Of a stretch of 64,000 nt of DNA, positions 7,922 through 15,864 are shown piece after piece. Origin of the DNA: Treponema vincentii F0403 (GTDB lineage Bacteria; Spirochaetota; Spirochaetia; Treponematales; Treponemataceae); the NCBI RefSeq assembly GCF_000412995.1, contig NZ_KE332512.1:848092-912091 (forward strand). The letters are read 5' to 3'. Below the pieces are notes generated by a model. It saw nothing but the letters and a program-made list of their open reading frames with translations, had not been told where the DNA came from and ran no database searches. Position 1 is the stretch's first letter; each line of letters starts with the position of its first letter. Both the position numbers and the translations under genes were made by a program.

Positions 7922-9202
7922 ATGGATTATCAAGTGATGCAGCAAAATGAAATGTTACCGGTTAATCCCACCGTTATTAAAGTAATCGGCGCAGGTGGAG
8001 GCGGTTCGAATGCGGTGAATAGGATGATGGAGTGTAACATACAGTATGTCGATTTTATCGTTGCGAACACCGATGTACAGGCGCTCAATTATTCAAAAGC
8101 ACCGATGAAATTGGCAATAGGTTCCAAGTTAACCGGAGGGCTCGGCGCAGGCGGAAAACCGGACGTAGGCGAAAAAGCTGCTATGGAAGATACCGAAATT
8201 ATTGCGAATGCTGTCCGCGGGGCACACATGGTGTTCATCACCGCCGGTATGGGCGGAGGAACGGGAACAGGTTCGGCGCCGGTTATCGCAAAGATAGCCC
8301 GCGATCAGGGAGCTTTAACGGTCGGTGTTGTTACAAAGCCCTTCGCTTTTGAAGGACGGGCAAAGATGCGTACCGCCGAAGCGGGGATTGAAAAGCTCAG
8401 GAAGAATGTCGACACGCTGGTTGTTATCCCCAATCAGCATTTATTAAACCTTGTAGACAGCAAGCAGACGATAAAAGATGCCTTTGTTATGGCGGACGAC
8501 GTACTGCGTCGTGCCGTGCAGGGGATTGCCGATATCATTACCAAAAACGGATTGGTCAATATCGACTTTGCGGATGTCCGCTCCACGATGGCCGGTCAGG
8601 GCGATGCGCTGATGGGCGTCGGTACCGGATCGGGAGAAAACCGTGCGGTGGATGCGGCCACCAATGCCATCAACAACCCGCTTTTAGAGGATTCTCATAT
8701 CGAGGGCGCAACGCGGATATTGGTTAATATTTACGCATCGGAGATGCCTTCTACGGTGGAGGTCAACGATATTATGGAAATCGTTACGGCAAACGCCAAT
8801 CCCGATGTGGAAACTATCCACGGTATTACCGTCGATGAAACCGACGAAGCCATGAAAGACAAGATCACCGTAACGGTTATCGCGACGGGCTTTCCTACCG
8901 ATACGGATCCCGTTCAAAACACGGTGCAGAATCAGGGGCAGGCGGCGGGAGCAACCGCACAGCAGGAACCGCTCCATACGCCGTTTTTACAAAACGATTT
9001 TATTTCGGCAAGCGAATGGGCAAAGCTGCAAACACCTCAGCAGCCTACTCTCCCCGGCCTCGGCCCGCGGAATGCAGGAATACCGGCAACCCCGCCGCCT
9101 CAACCGGCAATGACCGAAAGCCCGCGGCAGCCCATCCGCGTCCAACTCCCCGGCGCCAACACCGACCTCGATGTGCCGGCGTACCTACGGAACAAACGAT
9201 AA
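7922..9202 (+). CDS. ftsZ: FtsZ, tubulin-like division GTPase
   Basis: 426 residues from ATG 7922, chosen because GGGGAGGGG lies 6-14 nt upstream; an earlier in-frame ATG at 7898 overlaps ftsA and lacks a good site. IGAGGGGSNAVNRM, the tubulin signature GGGTGTGSAP and NTDVQAL are all present. A proline-rich linker leads to the C-terminal peptide LDVPAYLRNKR, the conserved FtsA-binding tail. It assembles the Z ring at mid-cell. Last gene of the cluster, followed by a hairpin terminator. Confidence 0.97.
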   Translation: MDYQVMQQNEMLPVNPTVIKVIGAGGGGSNAVNRMMECNIQYVDFIVANTDVQALNYSKAPMKLAIGSKLTGGLGAGGKPDVGEKAAMEDTEIIANAVRGAHMVFITAGMGGGTGTGSAPVIAKIARDQGALTVGVVTKPFAFEGRAKMRTAEAGIEKLRKNVDTLVVIPNQHLLNLVDSKQTIKDAFVMADDVLRRAVQGIADIITKNGLVNIDFADVRSTMAGQGDALMGVGTGSGENRAVDAATNAINNPLLEDSHIEGATRILVNIYASEMPSTVEVNDIMEIVTANANPDVETIHGITVDETDEAMKDKITVTVIATGFPTDTDPVQNTVQNQGQAAGATAQQEPLHTPFLQNDFISASEWAKLQTPQQPTLPGLGPRNAGIPATPPPQPAMTESPRQPIRVQLPGANTDLDVPAYLRNKR

Positions 9203-9233
9203 GGATAAGCACATCCGACAATACAATTCTCAC

Positions 9234-9263
9234 AGTTCACAGCACACTCCGCTGCTGTGAACT
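9234..9263 (+). terminator. Hairpin terminator after ftsZ
   Basis: AGTTCACAGCA (9234-9244) pairs perfectly with 9253-9263 around an 8-nt loop and is followed by a T-rich stretch near 9271-9280. It ends the division operon. Bases 9203-9225 resemble a decayed end of the 145-bp palindrome family (ATAAGCACATCCGACAA). Confidence 0.6.
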
Positions 9264-9316
9264 GCTCACTCATTTTATTTCAGCATAGAACAGCTTGCAG
9301 CCATCTGCCTTTTTGC

Positions 9317-9322
9317 TATAAT
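9317..9322 (+). promoter_or_regulatory. -10 element upstream of the Rpn-type gene
   Basis: TATAAT at 9317-9322 lies 29 nt before the ATG at 9352, with an AGGAG ribosome-binding site between. No convincing -35 was seen. Confidence 0.4.
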
Positions 9323-9351
9323 AATAGCGAGATGACAGGAGCAAATATACT

Positions 9352-10209
9352 ATGGAAAAAGAATTTGACGAACTAACTATAGCTGATGATTATATGTTCT
9401 ACCGCGTAATGGAAGACCCTGAAATCTGTAAAATGCTTCTAAACAGGGTTTTGCAGGGTAAAGTAGATACGATAACCGAAATAGAATTACAAAAGACAAT
9501 AGACGATGCAGGGCGGGCAAAAGGCGTGCGGTTTGATGTTTGGGCAAAGGACTGTAACGGTCGTATTTACGATATAGAAATGCAGGCCATCGACAAGAAA
9601 GACCTTGCAAAACGTATAAGGTATTATCAAGCGGCCATCGATGTTAGTATCTTGGGAAAAAGTAAACCGTATGAAAGCCTGCCCGATACATTTATACTCT
9701 TCTTCTGTACGTTTGACTATCTTGAGAAAACCTTACCTGTTTATACTTTTAAGACGATGTGCAGTGAGGATAGTCGGATAGAACTAGGTGATGGGGTAAC
9801 GAAGATAATTATAAACAGTAAAGCGGCGGAACACGAGAAGAATGAAGAACTGAAAGTATTTTTAGAGTACATGAACGGAAAAGTCAGCAACGACGAATTC
9901 ATCCAAAGGCTAGAGCAACGGATAAAAGAAGTAAAAGCAAATGAAGAGTTGAGGAGGGAGTATATGTTGGTAAATACTATTGAGAGGGATGCACGGAATG
10001 ACGGATGGAAAGCCGGCATTGCGCAAGGTATTGCGCAAGGTATTGCGCAGGGTAAATCTCTTGGTCTTGCAGAAGGTGAAGCACGAGGTTCCCATCACAA
10101 AGCTCTCGAAACCGCGCGGAACTTACGCTCTATGGGCTTATCAATCGAAAAAATCGCACAAGCTACCGGTCTAACCGTACAAGAAGTGGAAACAATTGCT
10201 GTATCTTAA
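9352..10209 (+). CDS. Rpn-family PD-(D/E)XK nuclease / putative transposase
   Basis: 285 residues. ELTIADDYMFYRVMEDPEICKMLL is the usual N-terminus; RFDVWAKDCNGRIYDIEMQ (around residues 62-80) supplies the D and ExQ residues of the PD-(D/E)XK core, followed by RIRYYQAAID. Relatives (RpnA-E) are DNA endonucleases that promote RecA-independent recombination. A helical region leads to three GIAQ repeats (three 12-bp units at 10015-10050) and then a short C-terminal module (KALETARNL...IAQATGLTVQEVETI) shared with the Rpn-type genes at 60504 and 62824. Copy number of the 12-bp unit could vary in frame. The role here is unproven. Confidence 0.8.
   Translation: MEKEFDELTIADDYMFYRVMEDPEICKMLLNRVLQGKVDTITEIELQKTIDDAGRAKGVRFDVWAKDCNGRIYDIEMQAIDKKDLAKRIRYYQAAIDVSILGKSKPYESLPDTFILFFCTFDYLEKTLPVYTFKTMCSEDSRIELGDGVTKIIINSKAAEHEKNEELKVFLEYMNGKVSNDEFIQRLEQRIKEVKANEELRREYMLVNTIERDARNDGWKAGIAQGIAQGIAQGKSLGLAEGEARGSHHKALETARNLRSMGLSIEKIAQATGLTVQEVETIAVS
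10015..10050 (+). repeat. 12-bp tandem repeat, three units, inside the Rpn-type gene
   Basis: Units GGCATTGCGCAA, GGTATTGCGCAA and GGTATTGCGCAG encode GIAQ three times. The unit is a multiple of three, so slippage changes linker length without a frameshift. Confidence 0.75.
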
Positions 10210-10265
10210 TACAAAATTCTGCAAGCGTATTGAGTAACAGCCGGTACGATTTACTCTAGGAGAAA

Positions 10266-10411
10266 CAGGGTAAGCACATCAGACAAATTGATCAAAACCG
10301 CAAAATAATTGAGATTGTGAGACCATTTGACCGCGAAGCGGTTCAATTCTGGTCGAGCAAACTCAATTATTTTGCGGGGAAATTCAAAAGACGTCTGATG
10401 TGCTTACCCTG
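10266..10411 (+). repeat. 145-bp palindromic element, copy A
   Basis: The outer arms CAGGGTAAGCACATCAGAC (10266-10284) and 10393-10411 are exact reverse complements. An inner 16-bp pair (CCGCAAAATAATTGAG and its complement) and a central ACCGCGAAGCGGT hairpin make the whole unit foldable into one long stem. It ends 10 nt before the xer start codon. No clear target duplication was seen. Confidence 0.85.
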
Positions 10412-10421
10412 ACAAACAACA

Positions 10422-11315
10422 ATGACTGAAATACAACTGCGAGCCTTTTACGGGTATCTGATCTCGGCGGAGGCGCGGGCGCAGCTTACGGCAAAAACCT
10501 ATATCAACACTATGCGTCTCTTTCAACAGCAGCTCGGCTCGGAGCGCCTTATCGAAGACGCTTCCGCGGACGACTGCATCGGTTTTCTCCTTGCACGGGC
10601 GGGAGAAGGCGTAACGGGAAGAACGCTTGCAAAAGATCAGGCGGCGCTCCGCTCCTTTTACCGCTTTTTGCAGCTGGAAAATGTCCGCACCGATAACCCT
10701 GCAGAGCAGCTGGAAAGCCCCCGCCGCGAAAAAAACTTGCCGCGAGCGCTTGAGCTCGACGAAGTAGATAAGCTCTTAGCCGCAATCCCGCTGGATACGC
10801 CAAACGGCATCCGCGACCGCGCCCTGTTTGAGCTGATCTACTCGGCGGGGCTGCGGGTAAGCGAAGCAGTAACGCTCTCGCTCGAAGACATTTTCTTTAA
10901 CGAACAGCTGTTGAAAGTACGGGGCAAAGGCGGCAAGGAGCGCATCGTTCCTTTCGGAGCGCAGGCGGAAGAGCGGCTTACTGTTTATTTAAAAACCGCC
11001 CGCCCTCTCCTTCTCAAACCGGCACACAGCGAAAACACCGAAACAACCGGAGCGGTGTTCTTAAATCACCACGGCGAACGGCTTACCCGTAAAGGCATTT
11101 GGAAACGCTTACAGGAAATTGAACAGCTCAGCGGCGTTACCACAAAAATCCACACTCTCCGCCACTCGTATGCAACCCACCTGCTCGCAGGCGGGGCAGA
11201 TCTCCGCTCCGTGCAATGCCTGCTCGGTCATGCAAGCATCGCCACCACTCAGATTTACACCCATATTGAAGACAAAGAGTTGGAAGCCTACCACCGTAAA
11301 TTTTTTAAGCAATGA
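10422..11315 (+). CDS. Tyrosine recombinase of the XerC/XerD family
   Basis: 297 residues, typical Xer length. The N-terminal SAM-like DNA-binding domain is followed by the catalytic domain with all residues visible: Arg in SAGLRVSEAV, Lys in KGKGGKERIVPF, HTLRHSY (His and Arg), LLGHASIATTQIYTHI (His and the Tyr nucleophile). Xer proteins resolve chromosome dimers at dif. XerC and XerD cannot be told apart here. There is no obvious Shine-Dalgarno before ATG 10422: the palindromic copy A ends at 10411 and may have displaced it. Confidence 0.9.
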   Translation: MTEIQLRAFYGYLISAEARAQLTAKTYINTMRLFQQQLGSERLIEDASADDCIGFLLARAGEGVTGRTLAKDQAALRSFYRFLQLENVRTDNPAEQLESPRREKNLPRALELDEVDKLLAAIPLDTPNGIRDRALFELIYSAGLRVSEAVTLSLEDIFFNEQLLKVRGKGGKERIVPFGAQAEERLTVYLKTARPLLLKPAHSENTETTGAVFLNHHGERLTRKGIWKRLQEIEQLSGVTTKIHTLRHSYATHLLAGGADLRSVQCLLGHASIATTQIYTHIEDKELEAYHRKFFKQ

Positions 11316-11327
11316 ATGTCTCGACGG

Positions 11328-12539
11328 CTATATCGACGGATACAATCCTTCCCAAACGATTTTTTTGTACATATCGGGATCGGTGTCTCCTTCCGTAGAA
11401 AAGCACAGTATCTTTGAATTCTTATCGAGCTTTAATGCCGCGCGTAAATCCTTCATATCATCGTGCTGCATAATTGAGGCTAAGAGGCCGAACGGTACCG
11501 CGCCGGATTCGCCTGAGGTAACCGGTGAATCTCCCTTGATGGGTGCTGCGAGCATACGCATACCGCGGGCGGAAACCCAATCGGGCGCCGATACAAAGCA
11601 GCTGGTATTATTTTTGAGGATATCCCACGAGATGGTGTTCGGTTCGCCGCATGCAAGTCCCGCCATGATTGTTTGCAAGTCTCCCGTTACAAAGTGCGGT
11701 TTCCCATCGGCTGCCGTCGCAGACCGGTATAGGCAGTCTGCCGCGCGGGCTTCTACGACAACGGTAACGGGACAATTATTGGGGAAGAGATTTTTAAAAT
11801 ATCCCTGAATTGCACCGGCAAGCGAACCGACTCCCGCTTGTACAAAGATATGGGTAGGACGGTCTACTCCTGCCGCCTTGAGCTGTTCCGCAGCTTCAAG
11901 CGCCATCGTACCGTAACCCTGCATAATCCACGCGGGGATTTCTTCGTATCCTTCCCATGCGGTATCCTGCACCATCACACCGTGTTCGGTTTTTGCGGCA
12001 AGCGCGGCTGCCATACGCACACATTCGTCGTAGTTAACGTTTTCGATGGTAACCTGTGCTCCCTCTTTGGCAATGTTATCGAAGCGGGTCTTTGTAGAAC
12101 CTTTCGGCATCAATACAACCGATTTTTGACCGAGCTTATTTGCAGCCCAGGCCACACCGCGCCCGTGATTACCGTCGGTTGCGGTAAAGAAGGTAGCCTG
12201 CCCGAACTCTTTCCGCAGTTTTTCACCGGTTAATACTTCGTACGGAAGTTCCGAAACATCTTTTTTCAGCTGTTTTGCAATATACTTAGCCATTGCAAAG
12301 GAACCGCCGAGCACTTTAAACGCATTTAAGCCGAACCGCCACGATTCATCTTTGATAAACACCGAACCGACGCCGAGCATATCCGCCATCTTTTTTAGAG
12401 GCACCAGCGGAGTCGGCGCGTATTGCGGGAAACTTTTATGAAATTCATGCGCCTTGTTGATTTCGTCTAAAGCCATCACCGCAAGCTGTTTGTTGCCCGT
12501 TTTCGGAAGCTTATTTTCCGTCCAAAGAATCTTTTCCAT
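11328..12539 (-). CDS. dpaL: Diaminopropionate ammonia-lyase
   Basis: 403 residues, matching DpaL/YgeX. RFGLNAFKVLGGSFAM around residue 70 contains the PLP-binding lysine; TATDGNHGRGVAWAANKLG and the glycine-rich FVQAGVGSLAGAIQG are fold-II PLP motifs. It degrades 2,3-diaminopropionate to pyruvate and ammonia. The ATG at 12539 follows a GGAGTG. The predicted promoter is at 12706-12733, giving a leader of about 160 nt. The gene is convergent with xer, 12 nt apart at the 3' ends. Confidence 0.92.
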   Translation of the reverse strand: MEKILWTENKLPKTGNKQLAVMALDEINKAHEFHKSFPQYAPTPLVPLKKMADMLGVGSVFIKDESWRFGLNAFKVLGGSFAMAKYIAKQLKKDVSELPYEVLTGEKLRKEFGQATFFTATDGNHGRGVAWAANKLGQKSVVLMPKGSTKTRFDNIAKEGAQVTIENVNYDECVRMAAALAAKTEHGVMVQDTAWEGYEEIPAWIMQGYGTMALEAAEQLKAAGVDRPTHIFVQAGVGSLAGAIQGYFKNLFPNNCPVTVVVEARAADCLYRSATAADGKPHFVTGDLQTIMAGLACGEPNTISWDILKNNTSCFVSAPDWVSARGMRMLAAPIKGDSPVTSGESGAVPFGLLASIMQHDDMKDLRAALKLDKNSKILCFSTEGDTDPDMYKKIVWEGLYPSI

Positions 12540-12705
12540 ACATCACTCCTGTAAAACCTTTAAAATAGAGCATTGGAATGTCCCAAAAGCAGGCTCGTTT
12601 TTCACATCCCCGGCTATTAGGGCAATCGTCCAAAAAATTCAAGTTTCGGATAGCTCCATTTCTTATTCAAAAAAAATTTGTTTGAATCAAAATATTTGTT
12701 TGTTA

Positions 12706-12733
12706 ATCATAGCACAGATACAAGTTATGTCAA
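12706..12733 (-). promoter_or_regulatory. Promoter of dpaL
   Basis: On the minus strand TTGACA (12733-12728) and TATGAT (12711-12706) are separated by 16 nt. Palindromic copy B ends only 9 bp upstream of the -35. The transcript leader to ATG 12539 would be about 160 nt and AT-rich; I saw no known riboswitch in it. Confidence 0.6.
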
Positions 12734-12742
12734 GTTCAAGAA

Positions 12743-12886
12743 GGGCAAGCGTATCAGGCTGTTTTTTAGCAGCCCCGCATAATCATTGAGGCTGTTCAAC
12801 CAGAGTTGAACCTTTTCGCGGTTCAAATGGTCTCACAACCTCAATGATTATGCGCCTTTTATCTACTCTACCTGATGCGTTTGCCC
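12743..12886 (-). repeat. 145-bp palindromic element, copy B
   Basis: GGGCAAGCGTATCAGG (12743-12758) pairs with CCTGATGCGTTTGCCC (12871-12886) with two mismatches, and inner arms around CATAATCATTGAGG pair likewise. The central segment GGTCTCACAACCTC is inverted relative to copy A, hence the minus strand. The rest of 12540-13095 holds the dpaL promoter and leader and the short hairpin and shortened palindrome at 12902-12974; no gene is seen. Confidence 0.8.
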
Positions 12887-12901
12887 CTCTACAGAATAAA
12901 G

Positions 12902-12931
12902 TGTGCGAAATTTTGGGTAAAATTTCGCACA
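12902..12931. repeat. 13-bp-stem hairpin of the composite repeat (copy B)
   Basis: TGTGCGAAATTTT at 12902-12914 and its exact complement at 12919-12931 enclose a 4-nt loop. The same stem occurs at 15729, 28940 and 39224. A decayed shortened palindrome (about 12943-12974, ending GTGCGTTTGGGC) follows. Confidence 0.8.
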
Positions 12932-13095
12932 GCAAGGAATATAAGCGCTTGGAAGATTTTAGGTGCGTTTGGGCTGTGGTCTAAAGCTCCGCTGCTCGAT
13001 GCCGAAACTATAAATAGTAGAAAGATGCCGTATGCATCAAGCAAATGATTATGTTTATCGGTGTATGGTATTTTTCATTATGTGGAGGGTAATGT

Positions 13096-13308
13096 ATGAA
13101 ATTGTATTCAATCAAAAGTAATCCGGGCGATGTGTCTTATTTTTCAATCCTGAACGAGACGGACAAGGGATATTTTATCCGCATCTGCCACGATAAAGAA
13201 GGATACGAGAAAATCAGCGAAGAATTTCTTGATAATGATATGTTTGCGCTATGCCTGCGCACAGGATATATCAGTGAGGTTCCTGCAGAATCTCACGGAG
13301 TCGCTTAA
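13096..13308 (+). CDS. Small protein of unknown function (70 aa)
   Basis: 70 residues, no signal peptide or membrane segment. It is mixed-charge with alternating short hydrophobic strands (SYFSILNETDKGYFIRICHD) and an acidic middle. A good GGAGG lies 8-9 nt before ATG 13096, and the stop is 18 nt before the metallohydrolase gene, so the two are likely an operon. I do not recognise the family. Confidence 0.65.
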   Translation: MKLYSIKSNPGDVSYFSILNETDKGYFIRICHDKEGYEKISEEFLDNDMFALCLRTGYISEVPAESHGVA

Positions 13309-13326
13309 TCGAGTAAGAATTTCTTT

Positions 13327-14733
13327 ATGAGCATCAACGTGTATTCTCTGGGAGCCGCAGAGGAAGTAACCGGTTCAAAGCATATCCTCGACGTTGACGG
13401 ATATTTGTATCTCTTTGACTGCGGGGCTTTCCAAGGGAAGCGGGCGGAAGCCGATAAGAAAAATCGAGACTTTGGCGTCCCTGCCGATAAATTAACCGCC
13501 GTGGTTCTTACCCACGGCCACTACGACCACTGCGGACTTTTGCCGCTGTTGGGCATACACGGGTTTGCCGGCAATATCTATGCGACGCCTGCTTCACGGG
13601 ATATTGCCAACCTCGTTTTGATGGATTCAGCCCGCATACAGGCGCGGGATGCCGAATACCTACAAAAACAGGCGCTCAAAAAACACGAAAAATTCGACTG
13701 GAAACCGCTTTTTACCGAAGAAGATGTCGTACAAACCATCAATCAATTTGTAACGGTTTCCTATCACCGGCCGGTATGGATTGGGCCGAATGTTCAGCTC
13801 GAATTTTACGATGCGGGACATATTCTCGGCTCCGCGATAGCGTTTATCACGGCAAAAGATTCTACCGGCAAGACCGTAAAAATTGCATTTACCGGAGACC
13901 TCGGCAGAAAGAATAAATCGATTATCCGCGACCCGGATATCATTCCCTCCGCCGACTATATTATGATAGAAAGCACCTACGGGAACCGCCGGCACGAGGA
14001 TATTCATAACGCGATGGATATGCTGGAACATGCGGTCAATGATGCGGTAAAGATGCGCGGTAAAATTATCATCCCCGCTTTTGCCGTTGAACGGACACAG
14101 GAACTCATCTATTATTTCCATCTGCTGACGGATCAAAAAAGAATTCCCTATATTCCCATCTATGTCGATTCGCCGATGGCAGTCAACGCAACGACAATCT
14201 TTCAGGTGCATCCCGAATGCTTTGACCACGAAACGCAGGAAGCCTTTGTCAAACACCATAAGAATCCGTTCGGCTTTAATGCGCTCAAGTTTATTACGAG
14301 CGTTGACGAATCGAAAGCACTCAATGCGATGGAAGAACCGATGGTTATCATCAGTGCGGACGGTATGTGCGAATTCGGCCGCGTTACGCATCATCTTGCA
14401 AATAATATTTCAAAACCTTCGACAAAAATCATGCTGGTAGGATATATGGCCGAAAATACGCTCGGCAGACGCCTGCGGAATCGTGAGCCGGAGGTAAAGA
14501 TATTCGGAGAATGGCATCCGGTTCGCGCGGAAATCCTTCAGATAAATGCATTCAGCGCCCATGCCGATTATGTTGAAATTGTCGAGTGGCTCGATAGCCT
14601 CGACACCGGAAACTTGAAAAAGCTGCTGATGGTTCACGGCGAACCGGACGCACAGAGTTTCTTTCAAGCGTACCTACAAGAGCACCGCTATGAATCGCAC
14701 ATAATGAAATACGGCGATGTAATTGAGTTATAA
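13327..14733 (+). CDS. Metallo-beta-lactamase fold hydrolase with beta-CASP domain (RNase-like)
   Basis: 468 residues, the length of bacterial beta-CASP nucleases of the YSH1/CPSF-73-like group. THGHYDHCG (about residue 60) is the HxHxDH zinc motif, DAGHILGSA and FTGDLGRKNK supply further ligands, then the beta-CASP block (ESTYGNRRH, PAFAVERTQELIYY, YVDSPMAVNAT) and the C-terminal FSAHADYVEIVEWL. Such proteins process or degrade RNA. Its neighbour rlmB starts 2 nt after its stop, so an RNA-linked operon is plausible. Confidence 0.88.
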   Translation: MSINVYSLGAAEEVTGSKHILDVDGYLYLFDCGAFQGKRAEADKKNRDFGVPADKLTAVVLTHGHYDHCGLLPLLGIHGFAGNIYATPASRDIANLVLMDSARIQARDAEYLQKQALKKHEKFDWKPLFTEEDVVQTINQFVTVSYHRPVWIGPNVQLEFYDAGHILGSAIAFITAKDSTGKTVKIAFTGDLGRKNKSIIRDPDIIPSADYIMIESTYGNRRHEDIHNAMDMLEHAVNDAVKMRGKIIIPAFAVERTQELIYYFHLLTDQKRIPYIPIYVDSPMAVNATTIFQVHPECFDHETQEAFVKHHKNPFGFNALKFITSVDESKALNAMEEPMVIISADGMCEFGRVTHHLANNISKPSTKIMLVGYMAENTLGRRLRNREPEVKIFGEWHPVRAEILQINAFSAHADYVEIVEWLDSLDTGNLKKLLMVHGEPDAQSFFQAYLQEHRYESHIMKYGDVIEL

Positions 14734-14735
14734 CG

Positions 14736-15560
14736 ATGCAGATTATCACCGGTTTTCACGCAATTGAAGAATTACTGCGGGCGGTTGAAGCGCAGTTAGA
14801 AAAAAATTTTTCAGGAACAAAAAGTTCCCAAATAGGAAAAAAGGCCGGAGGCGGCAAGACGCCCTCGGTACGGCTCAAACTTTTTTACGCCAAGCAGGGA
14901 CCGCGGGTAAAAAAAATTTTGGCACAGGCGGAAAAACTTTCCGTTCCGATAGAGCGGCGGACTGACGCCGAGCTTGACAAGCTCGTTGCGCCGTTACCTG
15001 AATATCTGCAAAATCACCGCGGGATTATCCTCATCGATGAACGCCCGCAGGAGCAGTCGCCCAAGCTTTTCTCCGATGCGCTGCTTGCCGAACTTGCTTC
15101 CCGCCCTAAGGCCTTTGTCGTCGTCCTTGATTCAATCACCGACCCCCACAATACCGGCGCCATTATCCGCAGCGCCGACCAATTTTCCGTCGACGCCGTC
15201 GTGCTCCCCGAACGGAGATCCGCCGGAGACTTTCAGACCGTTAGCAAGATCAGCGCGGGCGCGGCGGCGTGGGTTCCGCTGTTGTATACGGCGAATTTGG
15301 TACGGACGGTGGAGGAACTTAAACGCAACGGCTTTTGGGTATTCGGCGCCGACGCGCAAGGGGAACCGCTTCCGCACACAAAGTTCCCCGATAAAACGCT
15401 GCTCATTATGGGCAGCGAAGGGTCGGGAATCAGCCGCCTGCTAAAAACCTCCTGCGATTCCTTTACGGCAATCCCTACCTCCGGCAAGCTGGACAGCCTC
15501 AATGTCTCGGTCGCTGCCGGTATTTTGATGTACGAGATACGCCGGCAGCAAAACGGATAG
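14736..15560 (+). CDS. rlmB: 23S rRNA 2'-O-ribose methyltransferase, RlmB-type SpoU enzyme
   Basis: 274 residues. An N-terminal substrate-binding domain (with a low-complexity GTKSSQIGKKAGGGK insertion near residue 30) is followed by the SPOUT knot: LDSITDPHNTGAIIRSADQF, IMGSEGSGISRLL and LDSLNVSVAAGILMYEI, the three SpoU motifs. RlmB methylates G2251 of 23S rRNA; that exact target is inferred from the family. The end is 11 nt before palindromic copy C. A second SpoU gene lies convergently at 15865. Confidence 0.88.
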   Translation: MQIITGFHAIEELLRAVEAQLEKNFSGTKSSQIGKKAGGGKTPSVRLKLFYAKQGPRVKKILAQAEKLSVPIERRTDAELDKLVAPLPEYLQNHRGIILIDERPQEQSPKLFSDALLAELASRPKAFVVVLDSITDPHNTGAIIRSADQFSVDAVVLPERRSAGDFQTVSKISAGAAAWVPLLYTANLVRTVEELKRNGFWVFGADAQGEPLPHTKFPDKTLLIMGSEGSGISRLLKTSCDSFTAIPTSGKLDSLNVSVAAGILMYEIRRQQNG

Positions 15561-15570
15561 GGGGGATGCA

Positions 15571-15714
15571 GGGTAAACGCATCAGGCCGTTTTTTACCAC
15601 CCCCGCGGGAAAATTGAGACTATTCGACCAGAGTTGAACCTCTTCGCGGTTCAAATGGTCTCACAGTCTCAATTTTTCCGCGGTTTTTATCTACTCTACC
15701 TGATGCGTTTACCC
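15571..15714 (-). repeat. 145-bp palindromic element, copy C
   Basis: GGGTAAACGCATCAGG (15571-15586) and 15699-15714 are exact 16-bp complements; an inner pair around CCGCGGGAAAATTGAGACT also matches almost fully. It has the same orientation as copy B and lies between two convergent genes. The 304-nt gap 15561-15864 holds only this and the two hairpins that follow. Confidence 0.85.
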
Positions 15715-15728
15715 ATTTGTTGGAAAAA

Positions 15729-15758
15729 TGTGCGAAATTTTAAACAAAATTTCGCACA
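15729..15758. repeat. 13-bp-stem hairpin of the composite repeat (copy C)
   Basis: TGTGCGAAATTTT at 15729-15741 pairs perfectly with 15746-15758 around the loop AAAC. The stem is identical to that at 12902. Confidence 0.85.
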
Positions 15759-15765
15759 GAAGGAA

Positions 15766-15800
15766 GGTAACCGCTAAAAATATTTTTGATGCGGTTGCTC
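15766..15800. repeat. Shortened derivative of the palindromic element
   Basis: GGTAACCGC at 15766 and GCGGTTGCTC ending at 15800 resemble the two ends of the 145-bp element with only an AT-rich core between. A related unit follows copy G at about 39258-39296. The 13-bp hairpin is therefore bracketed by a full and a short palindrome. Confidence 0.55.
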
Positions 15801-15864
15801 TGACGCGGGGACAATATCGGTTGTCTATTTTAACAGTTATTCGTGCAGTTAATACCACGATGCT

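Noticed and set aside
9203..9351. Possible eighth palindromic element after ftsZ
   Set aside because: Only a left-end-like stretch (ATAAGCACATCCGACAA) is seen; no matching right end, so it is noted only as a likely relic.
11119..11808. Plus-strand open frame of 229 residues spanning the end of xer and the opposite strand of dpaL
   Set aside because: It lies opposite well-conserved dpaL codons and inside xer; no ribosome-binding site or family features.
12902..12931. The 13-bp-stem hairpins considered as dif or Xer sites because a xer gene is near
   Set aside because: They occur at least four times, have a 4-nt rather than 6-8-nt centre and do not resemble the dif consensus.
13660..14394. 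Minus-strand frame of 244 residues opposite the metallohydrolase
   Set aside because: An antisense shadow of a gene with complete catalytic motifs.
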